Assembly: GCA_027487515.1 (NCBI GenBank)
Contig: JAIYDL010000015.1
Coordinates: 124,001 to 188,000 of the forward strand
Source: Pseudomonadota bacterium
Lineage (GTDB): Bacteria > Bdellovibrionota > Bacteriovoracia > Bacteriovoracales > Bacteriovoracaceae
Length of the DNA stretch: 64,000 nt
Reading direction: 5' to 3'
The notes under the pieces are model-generated. The model was not told the DNA's origin, did not search any database, and saw only the letters and a program-made list of their open reading frames with translations. Each line of letters begins with the position of its first letter. Within the stretch, counting starts at the first letter, position 1. Positions 52,216-62,709 of this stretch are shown one piece after another. Position numbers and translations under genes: made by a program.

Positions 52216-53645
52216 CTCTGACCTACCTGATTGAGTTCGATCGCCGCGACCTTGAGCATGAACGCCTGGATATCTTCCTTCACTGGCACCCTCTCCTGGG
52301 GCCTGACCGTCCCGATGTAGTTGGTTGAATAGGTCCCTGCTCGGAAGCTCTCTTCGTCGAGGATCACCTTATGGAGTGCAATGTTCGTCTTAATCCCGTC
52401 GATCTGAAGCCCGTCAACAGCGGATCGAATTTTCCGAAGCGCCACCTCTCGGTTAAGGCCCCGGGCAATGAGCTTTCCGATCATCGGGTCAAAGTCCGGA
52501 GTGATCGTGAAGCGCTGGTAGATGCAGTGATCAAAACGAATCCCTTGCGGAAAGGTGGTCTCGAATCCGACGATCTTCCCTGGTGCCGGGAGCATGGAAA
52601 CCGGGTCCTCGGCGCAGATCCGGAGCTCGATCGCATGGCCATGGATGGTGATGTCATCCTGGGATCTGAAATCGAGCGGTTCACCGAACGCGGCTTTGAT
52701 CATGTTAGCCACAAGGTCGACCCCTGTGATTTCTTCGGTGATCGGATGCTCGACCTGGATCCGCGTGTTCATTTCTAGGAAGTAAAACTTCTTATCCTCA
52801 CCCATGATGAACTCGACGGTGCCCGCAGAGTCGTAGTTCACGGCCCGGGCGCATTTCACCGCAGTCTCACAGATCGCTCGCCGAAGGGCTTCATCACTTC
52901 CGATGAACGGGGACGGGGCTTCTTCGATGATCTTTTGATGCCGGCGTTGCACGGAGCACTCGCGCTCGAACACATGGTAGACGTTCCCTTTCTTATCCGC
53001 GAGGATCTGGACCTCGATGTGGTGCGGGTTGAGGATGTACTTCTCGACCAGGAGTCCGGCGTACCCGAAGCTCGAGAGCGCCTCGCGCTGAACCGCAGAG
53101 AAGTTGTTCCGAACGTCGGCCTCTGAGTAACAGGGCCGCATCCCCTTCCCCCCGCCTCCGGCGACGGCCTTGAGAAGGATCGGGTAGCCCATGTCGTTGG
53201 CGAGGGCAATGGCCTCCTCCACCGTCGGGACCTCTCCAGTCGACCCAGGAACGACCGGAACTCCGGCCTCCTTCGCAACCTGCTTCGAAATGTCTTTCGC
53301 ACCCATCTTGTAGACGGCGGTGGGGTTCGGCCCAATGAAAATGATCCCTTTCTTGGCCAGGGTCTCCGAGAACTCACGGTTCTCTGAGAGGAAGCCATAC
53401 CCGGGATGAACGCCGTCGATTTTATGGTCGTCAATCAGCTTCATGATCTTCGGGATGTCGAGGTAGGTTTCCTTGTTGTTACTTCCGGCCAGGTGAACCC
53501 ACTCCTGGCAGTACTCGAGGTGCGGCGGCTCCGTTTCGTTATCCGTCCAGACCCCGACAGAGACGAGCCCAAGCTCATTCAAAGCTTTGGCGACGCGGAT
53601 CGCGATTTCACCGCGGTTAATGATGAGGACGCGTTTACCTTTCAT
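52212..53645 (-). CDS. accC: Biotin carboxylase
   Basis: The product has 477 residues. The ATP-grasp fold has [17 protein letters not shown] at the start, the glycine-rich ATP loop [12 protein letters not shown], and [21 protein letters not shown]. It carboxylates biotin on the carrier with ATP and bicarbonate. It overlaps both neighbours by 4 bases, so the three subunits are made together. Confidence 0.95.
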   Translation of the reverse strand: MKGKRVLIINRGEIAIRVAKALNELGLVSVGVWTDNETEPPHLEYCQEWVHLAGSNNKETYLDIPKIMKLIDDHKIDGVHPGYGFLSENREFSETLAKKGIIFIGPNPTAVYKMGAKDISKQVAKEAGVPVVPGSTGEVPTVEEAIALANDMGYPILLKAVAGGGGKGMRPCYSEADVRNNFSAVQREALSSFGYAGLLVEKYILNPHHIEVQILADKKGNVYHVFERECSVQRRHQKIIEEAPSPFIGSDEALRRAICETAVKCARAVNYDSAGTVEFIMGEDKKFYFLEMNTRIQVEHPITEEITGVDLVANMIKAAFGEPLDFRSQDDITIHGHAIELRICAEDPVSMLPAPGKIVGFETTFPQGIRFDHCIYQRFTITPDFDPMIGKLIARGLNREVALRKIRSAVDGLQIDGIKTNIALHKVILDEESFRAGTYSTNYIGTVRPQERVPVKEDIQAFMLKVAAIELNQVGQR

Positions 53646-55201
53646 AGTGGAATGTTCCCGTGTTTACGATCGGGGCTCGCGATCTTTTTGTTTTCGAGGG
53701 CCTTGAGGTACTGATAAAGGCGCTGGCGCGTGAGCTCCGGAGAAATGATCTCGTCTACGTATCCCAGCTCCGCAGCTCGGTACGGATTGGCAAAATTCTG
53801 TTCGTAGTTTTCTACGAGCTCGGCCTTCTTCTTATTAAACTCTTCGCCCTTGAGGCCCACCAGGTCGTTTCGGAAGATGATGTTCACGGCCCCTTCCGCA
53901 CCCATGACCGCAATCTCGGCGGTGGGGTAGGCAAGATTGATGTCGGCCTTGATGTGTTTCGACGCCATCACATCGTAGGCACCCCCGTACGCTTTTCTCG
54001 TGATCAGGGTTATGAGCGGTACGGTGGCTTCGCAGTAAGCGTAGAGGAGCTTCGCTCCGTGCCTGATGATGCCCCCGTACTCCTGCACTGTTCCCGGCAG
54101 GAAGCCCGGGACGTCAACGAGGGTGATGATCGGAATGTTAAACGCATCACAGAAGCGCACGAACCGTGCGCCCTTCACGGAAGAGTCGATGTCGAGGCAC
54201 CCGGCCAGGAAGCTCGGCTGGTTGGCCACGATGCCGACCTTGACTCCCCCGATGGACGCAAACCCCGTGAGGATGTTCTTTGCGAACCCTGCGTGGACCT
54301 CGAGGAAATGCTGGTCGTCGATGACTTCGAGAATCAACTCGTGCATCTCGTAGGGCTTCTTCGAGCTATCTGGGATGAAATTTTTGAGCTTGTTGTTGGC
54401 CCGGGAAACTGGATCCGTCGTGAGCTTCGGTGCTTGTTTGGCGCGGTTACAAGGAGGGATGAACGCCAGGAGCTCGCGCACTCGCTCGAAGCAGTCGTCT
54501 TCGTCGTCCGTGCGGAAGTGGGCGACCCCCGACTTTTCATTGTGGGTATGTGCACCGCCAAGAGCGTCCTTGGTGACTTCTTCGTGGGTCACCGTTTTGA
54601 TCACGTCTGGCCCCGTCACGAACATGTAAGAAGTCTTATCGACCATGAAGATAAAGTCCGTCATGGCCGGGGAGTAAACAGCTCCGCCGGCACACGGGCC
54701 CATGATGAGGGAGATCTGCGGGATCACGCCCGAGGCCTGCACGTTCCGGTAAAAGATTTCAGCGTACCCGGCCAGGGACTCAACGCCTTCCTGGATCCGT
54801 GCACCGCCGGAGTCGTTGATTCCAATCACCGGAATCTTATTCTCAAGAGCGAAGTCCATGACTTTACAAATCTTCTTCGCGTAGGCCATCCCGAGAGCAC
54901 CGCCCCAGCAAGTGAAGTCCTGAGAGAAGATAGCCACCTGCTGGCCGTTGATCTTCCCGATTCCAGTGACCACACCGTCGCCGAGGTACTTCGTTTTATC
55001 CATCCCAAAGGAGCTACAACGGTGAACGACGTACTTATCAAATTCGATGAACGTCTCCGGATCGAGGAGCTTGCTGATGCGTTCGCGAGCGGTGTACTTG
55101 CCTTGCTCGTGCTGCTTGTTTATCCGCTCGATTCCACCGCCGAGCTCAGCCTGCTTGCCCAGGGCCGCGAGCTGCTGGCCCTTCTGTTCGTTGGTCAGCA
55201 T
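53642..55201 (-). CDS. Acyl-CoA carboxylase carboxyltransferase subunit (propionyl-CoA type)
   Basis: The product has 519 residues from ATG 55201, with AGGAGG 4-5 bases upstream; a longer frame is possible but less likely. It has the fused carboxyltransferase plan: [20 protein letters not shown] and [22 protein letters not shown] near 110-160, and [28 protein letters not shown] and [14 protein letters not shown] in the second half. This matches propionyl/acetyl-CoA carboxylase beta subunits such as PccB; the acyl substrate is not determined by eye. It is the first gene of the operon. Confidence 0.9.
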   Translation of the reverse strand: MLTNEQKGQQLAALGKQAELGGGIERINKQHEQGKYTARERISKLLDPETFIEFDKYVVHRCSSFGMDKTKYLGDGVVTGIGKINGQQVAIFSQDFTCWGGALGMAYAKKICKVMDFALENKIPVIGINDSGGARIQEGVESLAGYAEIFYRNVQASGVIPQISLIMGPCAGGAVYSPAMTDFIFMVDKTSYMFVTGPDVIKTVTHEEVTKDALGGAHTHNEKSGVAHFRTDDEDDCFERVRELLAFIPPCNRAKQAPKLTTDPVSRANNKLKNFIPDSSKKPYEMHELILEVIDDQHFLEVHAGFAKNILTGFASIGGVKVGIVANQPSFLAGCLDIDSSVKGARFVRFCDAFNIPIITLVDVPGFLPGTVQEYGGIIRHGAKLLYAYCEATVPLITLITRKAYGGAYDVMASKHIKADINLAYPTAEIAVMGAEGAVNIIFRNDLVGLKGEEFNKKKAELVENYEQNFANPYRAAELGYVDEIISPELTRQRLYQYLKALENKKIASPDRKHGNIPL

Positions 55202-55279
55202 AGACCCTCCTAAATTGTGTGCGGAAGTTATACCTTGGTTCATGAGGAGGGTAAAGAATTGACACTACAAGACAAGAAA

Positions 55280-55305
55280 GACTCCCCGAAAAGATTCGGG
55301 GAGTC
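55280..55305 (-). terminator. Strong hairpin terminator
   Basis: An 11-bp perfect stem GACTCCCCGAA/TTCGGGGAGTC with loop AAGA stands between the carboxylase operon and the secreted-protein gene at 55329. On the minus strand the tract TTTCTTGTC follows, so it ends the secreted-protein operon. Confidence 0.8.
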
Positions 55306-55328
55306 AAAAGACGCAGACTAGATTTGGC

Positions 55329-56141
55329 CTATCGGCAGCTGATGCCACCTTCGATGCGGTAGCTAACCTCATCGAAGCTTCCGTAAACTTCATACAGCTT
55401 TTGACGCTTGGCCGATTCACTCATGCCGGCCTGGTTAAAGGCCATGAGGTCTTGCCAGATGTCCTTCAGTTCAAGGATTTCACAGGCGTAGGCAGATCCG
55501 TAAACAAGTTCCGAGAGCTCGGTGTAACTTGCGCTCGCAATGACTTCTGCGGCCGTGAGATAAGCACTCGAGGGCCCGAGCGGGAAAAGCTGGCCGCCAC
55601 GACGAATGACGAGTGAACTGTTCGCAAGCACCAACATGTCTCCTACCATCTCAAGAATGTTCCGCTCAAACTCAAGGGTCCGAGAGTATCGGCACCCCGA
55701 GCGTCGAGACTGGCAACGGTAGTACCGGTAATCGATCCGCTCCGCAGAGGCGAAGATCAGATCGTAAAAGCTCTCGAGAGCAATCGCCGTTGCCTTAAGG
55801 CCTTTGACGTCGCGACCCACTTGCTGATTGAGCACAGTTCCAAGGTCGTGGGCGTGCCCAATCAACCGGAGCACCACAGGGTTGACTTCTCCGTAGCGCT
55901 GTCCCACGTACGGTCTGAGTCCACCGATGAGAAAATTTACTGCCGCCCGAGGATCACCGTTCTGACTGGCAAGAGAAGCGTCCCGACGGGCCCTTTCAAG
56001 GACCCGGAGGGTTCGGTCACAGTACGCCCGAAATTCAGCGTCAACGTCTGTCTCAGGTTCCGGCAACTCCCCGCTCGCCGAGGCAGGCAAGGTAGTCAAA
56101 AATGAGAGGCCAAGTAACAGTGCGAAGGTCCAGTTTTTCAT
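55329..56141 (-). CDS. Secreted helical protein (paralogue family A)
   Basis: The product has 270 residues with a signal peptide (MKNWTFALLLGLSFLTTLPASA). The mature chain is predicted all-helical with several Cys (near residues 40, 145, 152, 223 and 269) that could form disulfides. It shares a pattern with the next gene upstream (a helix AxxYGxAxAC-type segment near 215 and a Cys-Arg ending), and more distantly with the pair at 59942-62696. No known family. It is third in an operon led by the TIGR02147-type regulator. Confidence 0.7.
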   Translation of the reverse strand: MKNWTFALLLGLSFLTTLPASASGELPEPETDVDAEFRAYCDRTLRVLERARRDASLASQNGDPRAAVNFLIGGLRPYVGQRYGEVNPVVLRLIGHAHDLGTVLNQQVGRDVKGLKATAIALESFYDLIFASAERIDYRYYRCQSRRSGCRYSRTLEFERNILEMVGDMLVLANSSLVIRRGGQLFPLGPSSAYLTAAEVIASASYTELSELVYGSAYACEILELKDIWQDLMAFNQAGMSESAKRQKLYEVYGSFDEVSYRIEGGISCR

Positions 56142-56164
56142 AAAATTTATCCCCTAAGTTTCGG

Positions 56165-57004
56165 TTAGTAACGGCACGTCCGTGACGCCGTAAGTTCGAT
56201 GATGTGTTGAAGGTCTAGAACAAACCGGTTAATCCGGATCGCGTCGTCTTTTGGTCCTGTCCGTCCGTCGAGGTAGGTCTGAACCTGCCGAGAAAGACGA
56301 AGCAGAAGCTTGGACTGACACTCGAGTGCGCTCGCGAATACAGTTTCATTCAGGTCGGCCGCCGTTTCCTTCGCGAGGTAGGTTAGTGCCTGCAGGAACT
56401 GGGGCGCAGGAACGGTCGTGTAGAACGAGCTCCGGTCAGTTTTGAGCCGGACGAAGTTCGTTCGCAAGCCTTCGATCTGGGAGAGCGCAACAGAAACGAG
56501 TTCTTCCTCGAGTTCACGAGTCCCAGTTCTTCCGGTTGAGTACGGGATGTAGTGCTGTCGGTCGACGGCACTCGCCACCTGCGCGATGTAGTTTGTGTAC
56601 CAGTCTAGGAAACTAAGATACCCCTGGATCTGCAGGGTAGCGCCGAGGCCTGGTTGAATTCCTCGGCCACCAAAGACTGCCGGGATCCCCAGAAGCTGAG
56701 AGAGCTTAATCCCGCGAGTGATCGCCCGGAGCGTGAGAGAGTTCTGCGGAGTTGCATCCGTATCTTGGCTAGACGCCGCTGCGGCGACGAGCCCTTCGTA
56801 GAAGATCCGGAGCGCTCCGATGCGATCGCCTTCGATGTTCAGGCGGTCGAGGGCCTCGGTCCGAGACTCCTGGACCATGATGGCCGCATCGTCACACCAG
56901 CTGATGAGCGCGAAGTCCACTCCGCCTCCAATTCCGCTGCCGCCGGCGGCCCCCGCAGCGAGGGAGGTCACCAACATTATTCCTGTCATTATTCTCTTTA
57001 GCAT
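56165..57004 (-). CDS. Secreted helical protein (paralogue family A)
   Basis: The product has 279 residues with a signal peptide (about 1-21). The mature part is helical and ends with a Cys-Arg-Tyr tail; it carries Cys at about 37, 225 and 277, like its neighbour. It lies 16 bases after the regulator gene and 23 before the next paralogue. Distantly similar in layout to 59942-61300 (a stretch G-x-x-A-T-x-L-x-x-Q...LxFxDWY). The function is unknown; a surface or periplasmic role is inferred. Confidence 0.7.
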   Translation of the reverse strand: MLKRIMTGIMLVTSLAAGAAGGSGIGGGVDFALISWCDDAAIMVQESRTEALDRLNIEGDRIGALRIFYEGLVAAAASSQDTDATPQNSLTLRAITRGIKLSQLLGIPAVFGGRGIQPGLGATLQIQGYLSFLDWYTNYIAQVASAVDRQHYIPYSTGRTGTRELEEELVSVALSQIEGLRTNFVRLKTDRSSFYTTVPAPQFLQALTYLAKETAADLNETVFASALECQSKLLLRLSRQVQTYLDGRTGPKDDAIRINRFVLDLQHIIELTASRTCRY

Positions 57005-57019
57005 ATCTACTCCTTGTAC

Positions 57020-57922
57020 CTAGTCTGTTATCTGTATGAGTTGGGTTCCGAGCTGCACCACAATTTCGCAGTTGCCGTGGGTCGGAGTCGCGTATTCAAG
57101 TAGGATCTTCTTTGTGAAGGCTTTCATCTCAGACCGGAGTTCTTCGAAGCGGGCCCTTGGGATGCTTAAAGTAATCAACTGCGCTGCGCGCTGGTCATAG
57201 GACTTGTTCGTCAAAGCGTCGGCCGCCGCGAGGGCAAAGTGACGATGGAGGTTCGATGAATTCATGAAATTCATGGTCGTATCTTCAAACAGAACCAGCG
57301 GCTCAGACTGAACGAGCTTACCCTCGGGGTTCCGAGTGATGAGACCAAGGCCCTCAAGGTCCTCCAGGCCCTCGGTGACCTTTTCCACGGAGAGCTTGCG
57401 CCCAAGCTTCTGGGCAATCCACTCAGGGTCCTCACGAAAGTCCCGAAGCTCAACGAGCTCTCGAAGGACAACGAGGTGCCATTCGTTGAGGTACCGGTAC
57501 TGGTGCTCAAGGATTTTTACTAACTTGGCCTTCTTCCCGCGGGCCCCGACCTTCATGCGCTCAAAGAAACAGATCTTCTCTTTCTCCGACTCCGCCTGGT
57601 TGAAGAGGACCATGTTCTCAAAATAGATTGATTCCTCGGCGGAGAGCTCCATTGCCGTGGAAAATCCGAGGATCGACTTCGACGTAAGATTGCGTTTATT
57701 TTTAATCACTAAGCCCAAGTACCCTCGGGAGTTCTTGCCAAACCCCGCAGCGTAGATGAAAGCATTTTCCGAGAACCCCGGGCTCCGATTCTTTTTGAAG
57801 AGGTACATGTCTCGAAGAAACGGGCGGTAGTTCAAATAGTTGAACACGACCGGTCGCTCGGTGACGATCCTTTCTACGATTTTTTCTTCGGCCCTTTCCG
57901 GGGCCATTTCTGAGACTTGCAT
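57020..57922 (-). CDS. TIGR02147 (DUF4423) family protein, likely regulator
   Basis: The product has 300 residues with no signal peptide. It has the TIGR02147 pattern: FNYLNYRPFLRDMYLFKKN, FSENAFIYAAGFGKNSRGYLGLVIKNKRNLT, a central helical repeat and winged-helix-like segment (LSVEKVTEGLEDLEGLGLI) near 190-205. Members are thought to be DNA-binding regulators and are numerous in Bdellovibrio-like bacteria. It heads the operon of two secreted proteins and may control them. Confidence 0.85.
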   Translation of the reverse strand: MQVSEMAPERAEEKIVERIVTERPVVFNYLNYRPFLRDMYLFKKNRSPGFSENAFIYAAGFGKNSRGYLGLVIKNKRNLTSKSILGFSTAMELSAEESIYFENMVLFNQAESEKEKICFFERMKVGARGKKAKLVKILEHQYRYLNEWHLVVLRELVELRDFREDPEWIAQKLGRKLSVEKVTEGLEDLEGLGLITRNPEGKLVQSEPLVLFEDTTMNFMNSSNLHRHFALAAADALTNKSYDQRAAQLITLSIPRARFEELRSEMKAFTKKILLEYATPTHGNCEIVVQLGTQLIQITD

Positions 57923-58048
57923 TTAAGGTTCCTTACTTCCGGACATCTATAGCTCGGCTGCTGACAGAATTGAAAGCCGATGTAAAAAATACCTATTTGA
58001 AAGTGACGACCACCAGTCAGCACTAAAGAGTCATATACTCCGCGCCGT

Positions 58049-59125
58049 ATGAATTGGATGCTCTTCTTAATCTATTTAGTCGCCGTGAATGCCCTGGCAA
58101 CGACCGACTCTCTGCGCCCGGCTCGCTGGAGTCGACTCGGAATTCAATTCGAGGCGACTTCAGAGGTTTTTCAAGGTTCACAAGCGCAGCTCCTTTCGGC
58201 CAGTGCCGAGATCGCAGAAACGATTACGAAACTCCAGGAGGAGCACCTCAAAGCAGTCCACAAGACCTTCCTCCGGGACCATTCACTCGTTGTCCTGTTC
58301 GAGAAGACTAGTGCCACTGATGCCGTGTTCTATCCTCCGCGAACTCTCCGACCCGAGAACGAAGAGTGGTTCATCACTGTTTCTCCGGGGATCCTATCCT
58401 CTCCGACCTATCTGAAGATCGTCGCCCATGAGTACTTCCACGCCGTCCACTTCGCCCTGAATCCCGGAGAGCTCGACTGGGTCCGCGAAGGCATGGCCCA
58501 GCTCTTCGAGCACTTGGTCTTCGGCGGGTTTAACACCGCACATGTTCACTCTTCCCTCACCCAGAGCGAACATGGCCTTGAGGAGGCGTTTGACCCCAGT
58601 ACCTACATCCCAGAAAAATACGGGAACACTCTCCTCTACTTCTACTATGTGAATTCTCAATGTTCTTTTGATAACCAATTCTTCTGGGGCCATCTCCTCG
58701 AGGGTGCATCCGGTCGCTCGGGGATCTCCAGGACTCTCGCCAAGCTGGCCTCCCCCGAAGCTCACTGCCGATCCTTCGAGTCAACGGCGACTGCATTCTC
58801 CGTTGCGAGGCTAGTGAACAACTTCAGTGGCTATGATCAGTCTTCGGCGACGTCGATCTTGACCGTTGACCAGCGGCTTCCCACGAACCGCGATCGAGAG
58901 CGTCGCCTCCTCGCAAATCCCACCGATCACTGGCGCAAGCTCAGCGCCTGGCGTCCCATCCGCATAACGCTACCAACGGCCATGATCCTTGCTCCTTCCG
59001 CACCCTCCGACGTGAAGTGGTTTGGCCTTGAAAACTCCTACCCACACAGAGTTCGGGAGCTCACTCCAAGGGACCTCGGAAGACTCCCCTCGAAATGGGA
59101 CGTGGGCTTCATCCGTGCTGACTAA
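58049..59125 (+). CDS. Secreted zinc metallopeptidase (peptidase MA-like)
   Basis: The product has 358 residues with a signal peptide of about 17 residues. The zinc motif HEYFH is at 127-131, and WVREG near 144-148 gives a likely third ligand E147, as in gluzincins. The same WxxEG pattern follows the HEXXH in the fused radical SAM protein of the peptide locus, so the two domains are alike in type. It is divergent from the regulator gene. Substrates may be host or own-envelope proteins. Confidence 0.8.
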   Translation: MNWMLFLIYLVAVNALATTDSLRPARWSRLGIQFEATSEVFQGSQAQLLSASAEIAETITKLQEEHLKAVHKTFLRDHSLVVLFEKTSATDAVFYPPRTLRPENEEWFITVSPGILSSPTYLKIVAHEYFHAVHFALNPGELDWVREGMAQLFEHLVFGGFNTAHVHSSLTQSEHGLEEAFDPSTYIPEKYGNTLLYFYYVNSQCSFDNQFFWGHLLEGASGRSGISRTLAKLASPEAHCRSFESTATAFSVARLVNNFSGYDQSSATSILTVDQRLPTNRDRERRLLANPTDHWRKLSAWRPIRITLPTAMILAPSAPSDVKWFGLENSYPHRVRELTPRDLGRLPSKWDVGFIRAD

Positions 59126-59225
59126 GGGTCAGCAGTATCGACACTGAATTTTTTACACTCCAGCGTCTCCGAGTCAGCGGCCGTGTTAGGTTGACGGCAC
59201 ATTTGCTCTAAAGGGAGAACGCTAT

Positions 59226-59924
59226 ATGAAATCACTAGTCATTCTGTTTGCCATGCTGTGCGCAGCCAGTTCCCAAGCCTCGATTGAGGTCGGGTCATAC
59301 GAAGGTATTGATAGCAATCGAGGGACCTTCGAGCTCCACGTCAGAGACATTCCCGAGCGCCGCGGGAGCTTCATCGGACTCCTCGTGAACTCTCGGGAGA
59401 CAAAGGTCCGCGCCTACCTCATCGATGGTTTCTCTGCTAGCAGATACGGCTTCCTCTCCATGCGACTGACGGGGAACTACAACATCGGCGTGAGCAGCAC
59501 TGTTCCTGCCTTGGGCCTCACCATCAGCGGAGACTCTCTTGTTCTTACTCCGAACGATGACCGGAACGACATGGGGTTTGCCTCCTCCATTACCTTTAAG
59601 AAAGCTTCAAAGAAAGATGTCAAATGGGTCCCTCTTATTTCTGGAAACTTCAGTGGACGAGACCTCGTGGTCTCAAACCTCGATGCCGAGTTAGAATCGA
59701 CGGTCTCGAGTAAGGTCCCGGGCCTGGTCGGAGACTTTGTTCTCCGCGAGACGAGGAACGACATGTACGTTCTACTCAACTCCGAACTCACTCCTACCGG
59801 AGTCAAGCTCAGCAAGGAGGCCACCCGCTTCGTGGTCTTTCTCTCAGGCACGCGTTGGAACCCGGCTCGGATGCTCGTGGTTGACAGTGCCACCGGAACC
59901 ACTATCAGCATCAAGAACCGCTAG
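59226..59924 (+). CDS. Secreted beta-rich protein of unknown function
   Basis: The product has 232 residues, signal peptide at 1-18. The rest has about five repeats of a short strand pattern with G-S-F/Y and L-x-L-x motifs, suggesting a beta-sandwich or barrel. No Cys in the mature chain. No family recognised. It opens a rightward run with the two large paralogues 17 bases downstream. Confidence 0.65.
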   Translation: MKSLVILFAMLCAASSQASIEVGSYEGIDSNRGTFELHVRDIPERRGSFIGLLVNSRETKVRAYLIDGFSASRYGFLSMRLTGNYNIGVSSTVPALGLTISGDSLVLTPNDDRNDMGFASSITFKKASKKDVKWVPLISGNFSGRDLVVSNLDAELESTVSSKVPGLVGDFVLRETRNDMYVLLNSELTPTGVKLSKEATRFVVFLSGTRWNPARMLVVDSATGTTISIKNR

Positions 59925-59941
59925 TTCAAGGGAATCAGCAT

Positions 59942-61300
59942 ATGAAATTTTTAAACATCACAACTCTTCTCGTCCTTACGACTCTGAGCGGTGCCACGTT
60001 CGCTCAGCAGCGTCGCCTCGCCTTGCCTGAAATCCCGGCCCCCCGGGAGCTCACCGAGGTGACTTCTGACTTCGCCGAGGGAACGATCACTCGGCTCTCC
60101 GACCAAGACGTTACGCTTTTCCTCCCCTGGGCACAGAACGCTCAGTCCGTTCTTAATAAGGCAATCCGCGACGCCGAGACCATGACCGTCCAGAACCAGG
60201 TCCGGCACCTCACCGCCATCATGAAGTCGGTGGTCCGGAATTCGGCCCAAAAAAATTACCAGCTCTTCATGCGCTTCGCGCTCAACCGGACTCTCCTGCT
60301 TGTTCAAGAGCTCACGAGTCAGGCGGATTGGAGTACTCCGGGGACCGTAGAAAACGTCCTCGACCTCCAAGTCCGTGGGATTGGCCTCGCCCTCGATTTC
60401 TATGAGTCAGACCTCGCGTACCAGCGCCGCGTTGCCCGGGGCCAGAGCACCGTCGCCCTCGAGTACGCTCGGTTCGGCGCAGCCTTTGGGAACGCCATGC
60501 TGGCCTCCATTCAAAACGTCTCAGATGCCTCGGCTCAGTACCGCCTTCTTTACAAGACCCTCGAGATGATCAACTGGGATTTCTCGCGAGATAGCATGGC
60601 CGTAGACTTCGCCGATACGATCGTTGAAATCTACAACACACTCAATACTCTTGAGGAGCAGCCAGGAAATGATGACTACCAGAGCGTTCTTTCAATCCGA
60701 CGATTGACGGTTCTCCTGGGACCCGTGAGATCCGTGGAGCGAACCATTTTGATGAGTAACGAAGAGTCTCGCCGCCAGATCGAGGAACAGGAGCGGACAG
60801 AGCGGATGCGCACAGCAATCTCCAACGGAATCGGCGTGATCGTTGAGAACACATTCTTCATCATCAATGGTTCATCTCAGGCCGAGCTCTACTCAAGGTG
60901 CATTGCTCAGGTACCAAACGGATCCATCGACGAGATCGCTTTCGCTACCGGTGGGAAATCACTCAGAGTCCTGACCAATTCCTCATACTACTGGAACAAG
61001 GAGCAGGTCTGCCAAAACGTTCTAAGTTCCCAGACCTTCCAGGCCCACGACCGTCCGCTCACGATTTATGGTTCGGTAGAAGAGCGAAGCTTCACATTCG
61101 CTGGAACCAGCCTCACAGCGCTCATGTACCAGTGCAGTCAGTTCTACACCACCCGAGTGCAGGGGCTTTCGGTCGACCAGATGACGATCGGTGTGTACAA
61201 CAACCCACCGGTACCTCACACAAACCATTCCACCTACTGGAACACAATGACTGCGACCTGCGGAACGATCATTTCTCGAGCGCTGAGCCAAGGACTGTAA
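59942..61300 (+). CDS. Secreted helical protein with Cys-rich C-terminal domain (paralogue family B)
   Basis: The product has 452 residues with a signal peptide (1-22). Residues 30-250 form the helical domain shared with the next gene (PRELTEVxSxxAEGTITRLSxxD, FMRFALNRTLLLVxEL, LDLQVRGIxxALxFxESDLAYQRR, DASAQYRLLYKTLEMxNWD). A different C-terminal domain (about 280-452) has four Cys and two similar halves. I recognise no family. It lies 1 base before its paralogue, so the pair is co-translated. Confidence 0.75.
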   Translation: MKFLNITTLLVLTTLSGATFAQQRRLALPEIPAPRELTEVTSDFAEGTITRLSDQDVTLFLPWAQNAQSVLNKAIRDAETMTVQNQVRHLTAIMKSVVRNSAQKNYQLFMRFALNRTLLLVQELTSQADWSTPGTVENVLDLQVRGIGLALDFYESDLAYQRRVARGQSTVALEYARFGAAFGNAMLASIQNVSDASAQYRLLYKTLEMINWDFSRDSMAVDFADTIVEIYNTLNTLEEQPGNDDYQSVLSIRRLTVLLGPVRSVERTILMSNEESRRQIEEQERTERMRTAISNGIGVIVENTFFIINGSSQAELYSRCIAQVPNGSIDEIAFATGGKSLRVLTNSSYYWNKEQVCQNVLSSQTFQAHDRPLTIYGSVEERSFTFAGTSLTALMYQCSQFYTTRVQGLSVDQMTIGVYNNPPVPHTNHSTYWNTMTATCGTIISRALSQGL

Positions 61301-61301
61301 G

Positions 61302-62696
61302 ATGAGAGTTGCTTCACTAACCCTGGGCTTGTTCTTCGTTGGGTCTGCCATCGCTGCCCCGAAAGATCTACCGAATGTCCAGGCTCCGCGCGAGCTCACG
61401 GAGGTCGGGAGCGAGTACGCCGAGGGGACGATCACGCGGCTCTCCGCTGAGGACATCAGTGTTTTCATCCCCTTCGCTCAGAACGCGAAATCTGTTCTAA
61501 CGAAGGCCCTGGCGGATGCAGCGACAATGCCCGTGAGGCAGCAGGTAACTCATCTCTCCAACACGATGCGAGCGGTTGTCAGGAATTCGGGTCAGAGGCA
61601 GTACCAGACCTTCATGCGGTTTGCGCTTAATAGGACCCTTCTCCTCGTTGAGGAGCTCCGAAAGGAAGCCGACTTTAGTGTCCCAGGAACCCTTGAGAAC
61701 GCTCTCGATTTACAGGTTCGTGGAATCAGTGTGGCCCTGAGGTTCTTCGAGTCGGACCTGGCCTACCAGCGGCGAGAGCGGAGTGGCGGGGACTCGGTGA
61801 ACATTAAGCACGCTGCCTTTGGTGCCGCGTTCGCAGCGAGCTCGCTCCGTTCGATTCAGAATGTTTATGATGCCTCTGCCCAGTACCGTCTTCTCTACAA
61901 AACTTTAGAGATGTTCAACTGGGATGTGACGAGAGATCGTCACGCCGTCGAGGTCGCAGATACGATCGTGGACATCTACAATACCCTCTCTTCGCTCCAA
62001 GAAACACCTGCGGCCGATGACCAGGAAAATATCCTCAGCATCCGTCGTCTGAGCCTTCTCATCACTCCGGTGACCAACGTTGAAAGTATCATTGCGCAAG
62101 CAGAGTCTCGAGCGGAAGAAGCGGTCCGGAGGCAACAGCAAGAGGCCCAGCGCGAGGCTGAGCGGCTTCGGCGCCGGCAGCAGTTCCCGTTCTCCGTGGG
62201 CCAAACTGTCATCGACTTGACTGATTTCAACAATCCGAGAACTGCCACCATTCATGAACTCCGAGGTGAAGTCGTCATCCTCCGGATTCCGGGGAATCGG
62301 TTTGAAACGGTTAGTATAGACAACCTCGCGCGGACCTCTGGCTGCCTGGGTGAACACTGCGTCGGAAACACCGTTATCAACGTAGAGCGTGATAACGTCT
62401 ACGTAAAAGTTGTCGCCATCGCGCAGGATGAAACGATGGTCATCGAGTTCAGGGAAGGCACTGAATTGCGCGGTAAGTTGGGCGCTGGCTGGATCACGGA
62501 CTCGCTCGCCCGAACGAAGGGATGCACCGACAACATCTGCGTCGGTGATACAGTCTATGTTATGGAAGGTGATTTCCGTGCACGAGTGATCGGGATCCAG
62601 TCAATTGGCTCGTTTGTGATTCAAGTTTTGGATGGAGATCAGAAGGATGCCAGGGGCGAGAACTGGACAAGTGAACAGGTTACAAAAATAGATTAG
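61302..62696 (+). CDS. Secreted helical protein with three C-terminal Cys-linked repeats (paralogue family B)
   Basis: The product has 464 residues, signal peptide 1-19. Residues 28-260 match the helical domain of the preceding gene. A charged coiled linker (about 264-295) leads to three repeats of about 50-58 residues (298-348, 353-408, 413-463), each starting VG(Q/N/D)TV and the first two ending LART(S/K)GC, with Cys spaced as if each repeat is tied to the next (C348-C353, C408-C413). Similar SH3-like barrels occur in Bdellovibrio-like proteins. A wall- or protein-binding role is inferred. Confidence 0.75.
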   Translation: MRVASLTLGLFFVGSAIAAPKDLPNVQAPRELTEVGSEYAEGTITRLSAEDISVFIPFAQNAKSVLTKALADAATMPVRQQVTHLSNTMRAVVRNSGQRQYQTFMRFALNRTLLLVEELRKEADFSVPGTLENALDLQVRGISVALRFFESDLAYQRRERSGGDSVNIKHAAFGAAFAASSLRSIQNVYDASAQYRLLYKTLEMFNWDVTRDRHAVEVADTIVDIYNTLSSLQETPAADDQENILSIRRLSLLITPVTNVESIIAQAESRAEEAVRRQQQEAQREAERLRRRQQFPFSVGQTVIDLTDFNNPRTATIHELRGEVVILRIPGNRFETVSIDNLARTSGCLGEHCVGNTVINVERDNVYVKVVAIAQDETMVIEFREGTELRGKLGAGWITDSLARTKGCTDNICVGDTVYVMEGDFRARVIGIQSIGSFVIQVLDGDQKDARGENWTSEQVTKID

Positions 62697-62709
62697 CGAA
62701 AAATAGCGA

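Noticed and set aside
53660..55213. 517-residue forward frame
   Set aside because: Antisense to the carboxyltransferase gene, no ribosome site or domain.
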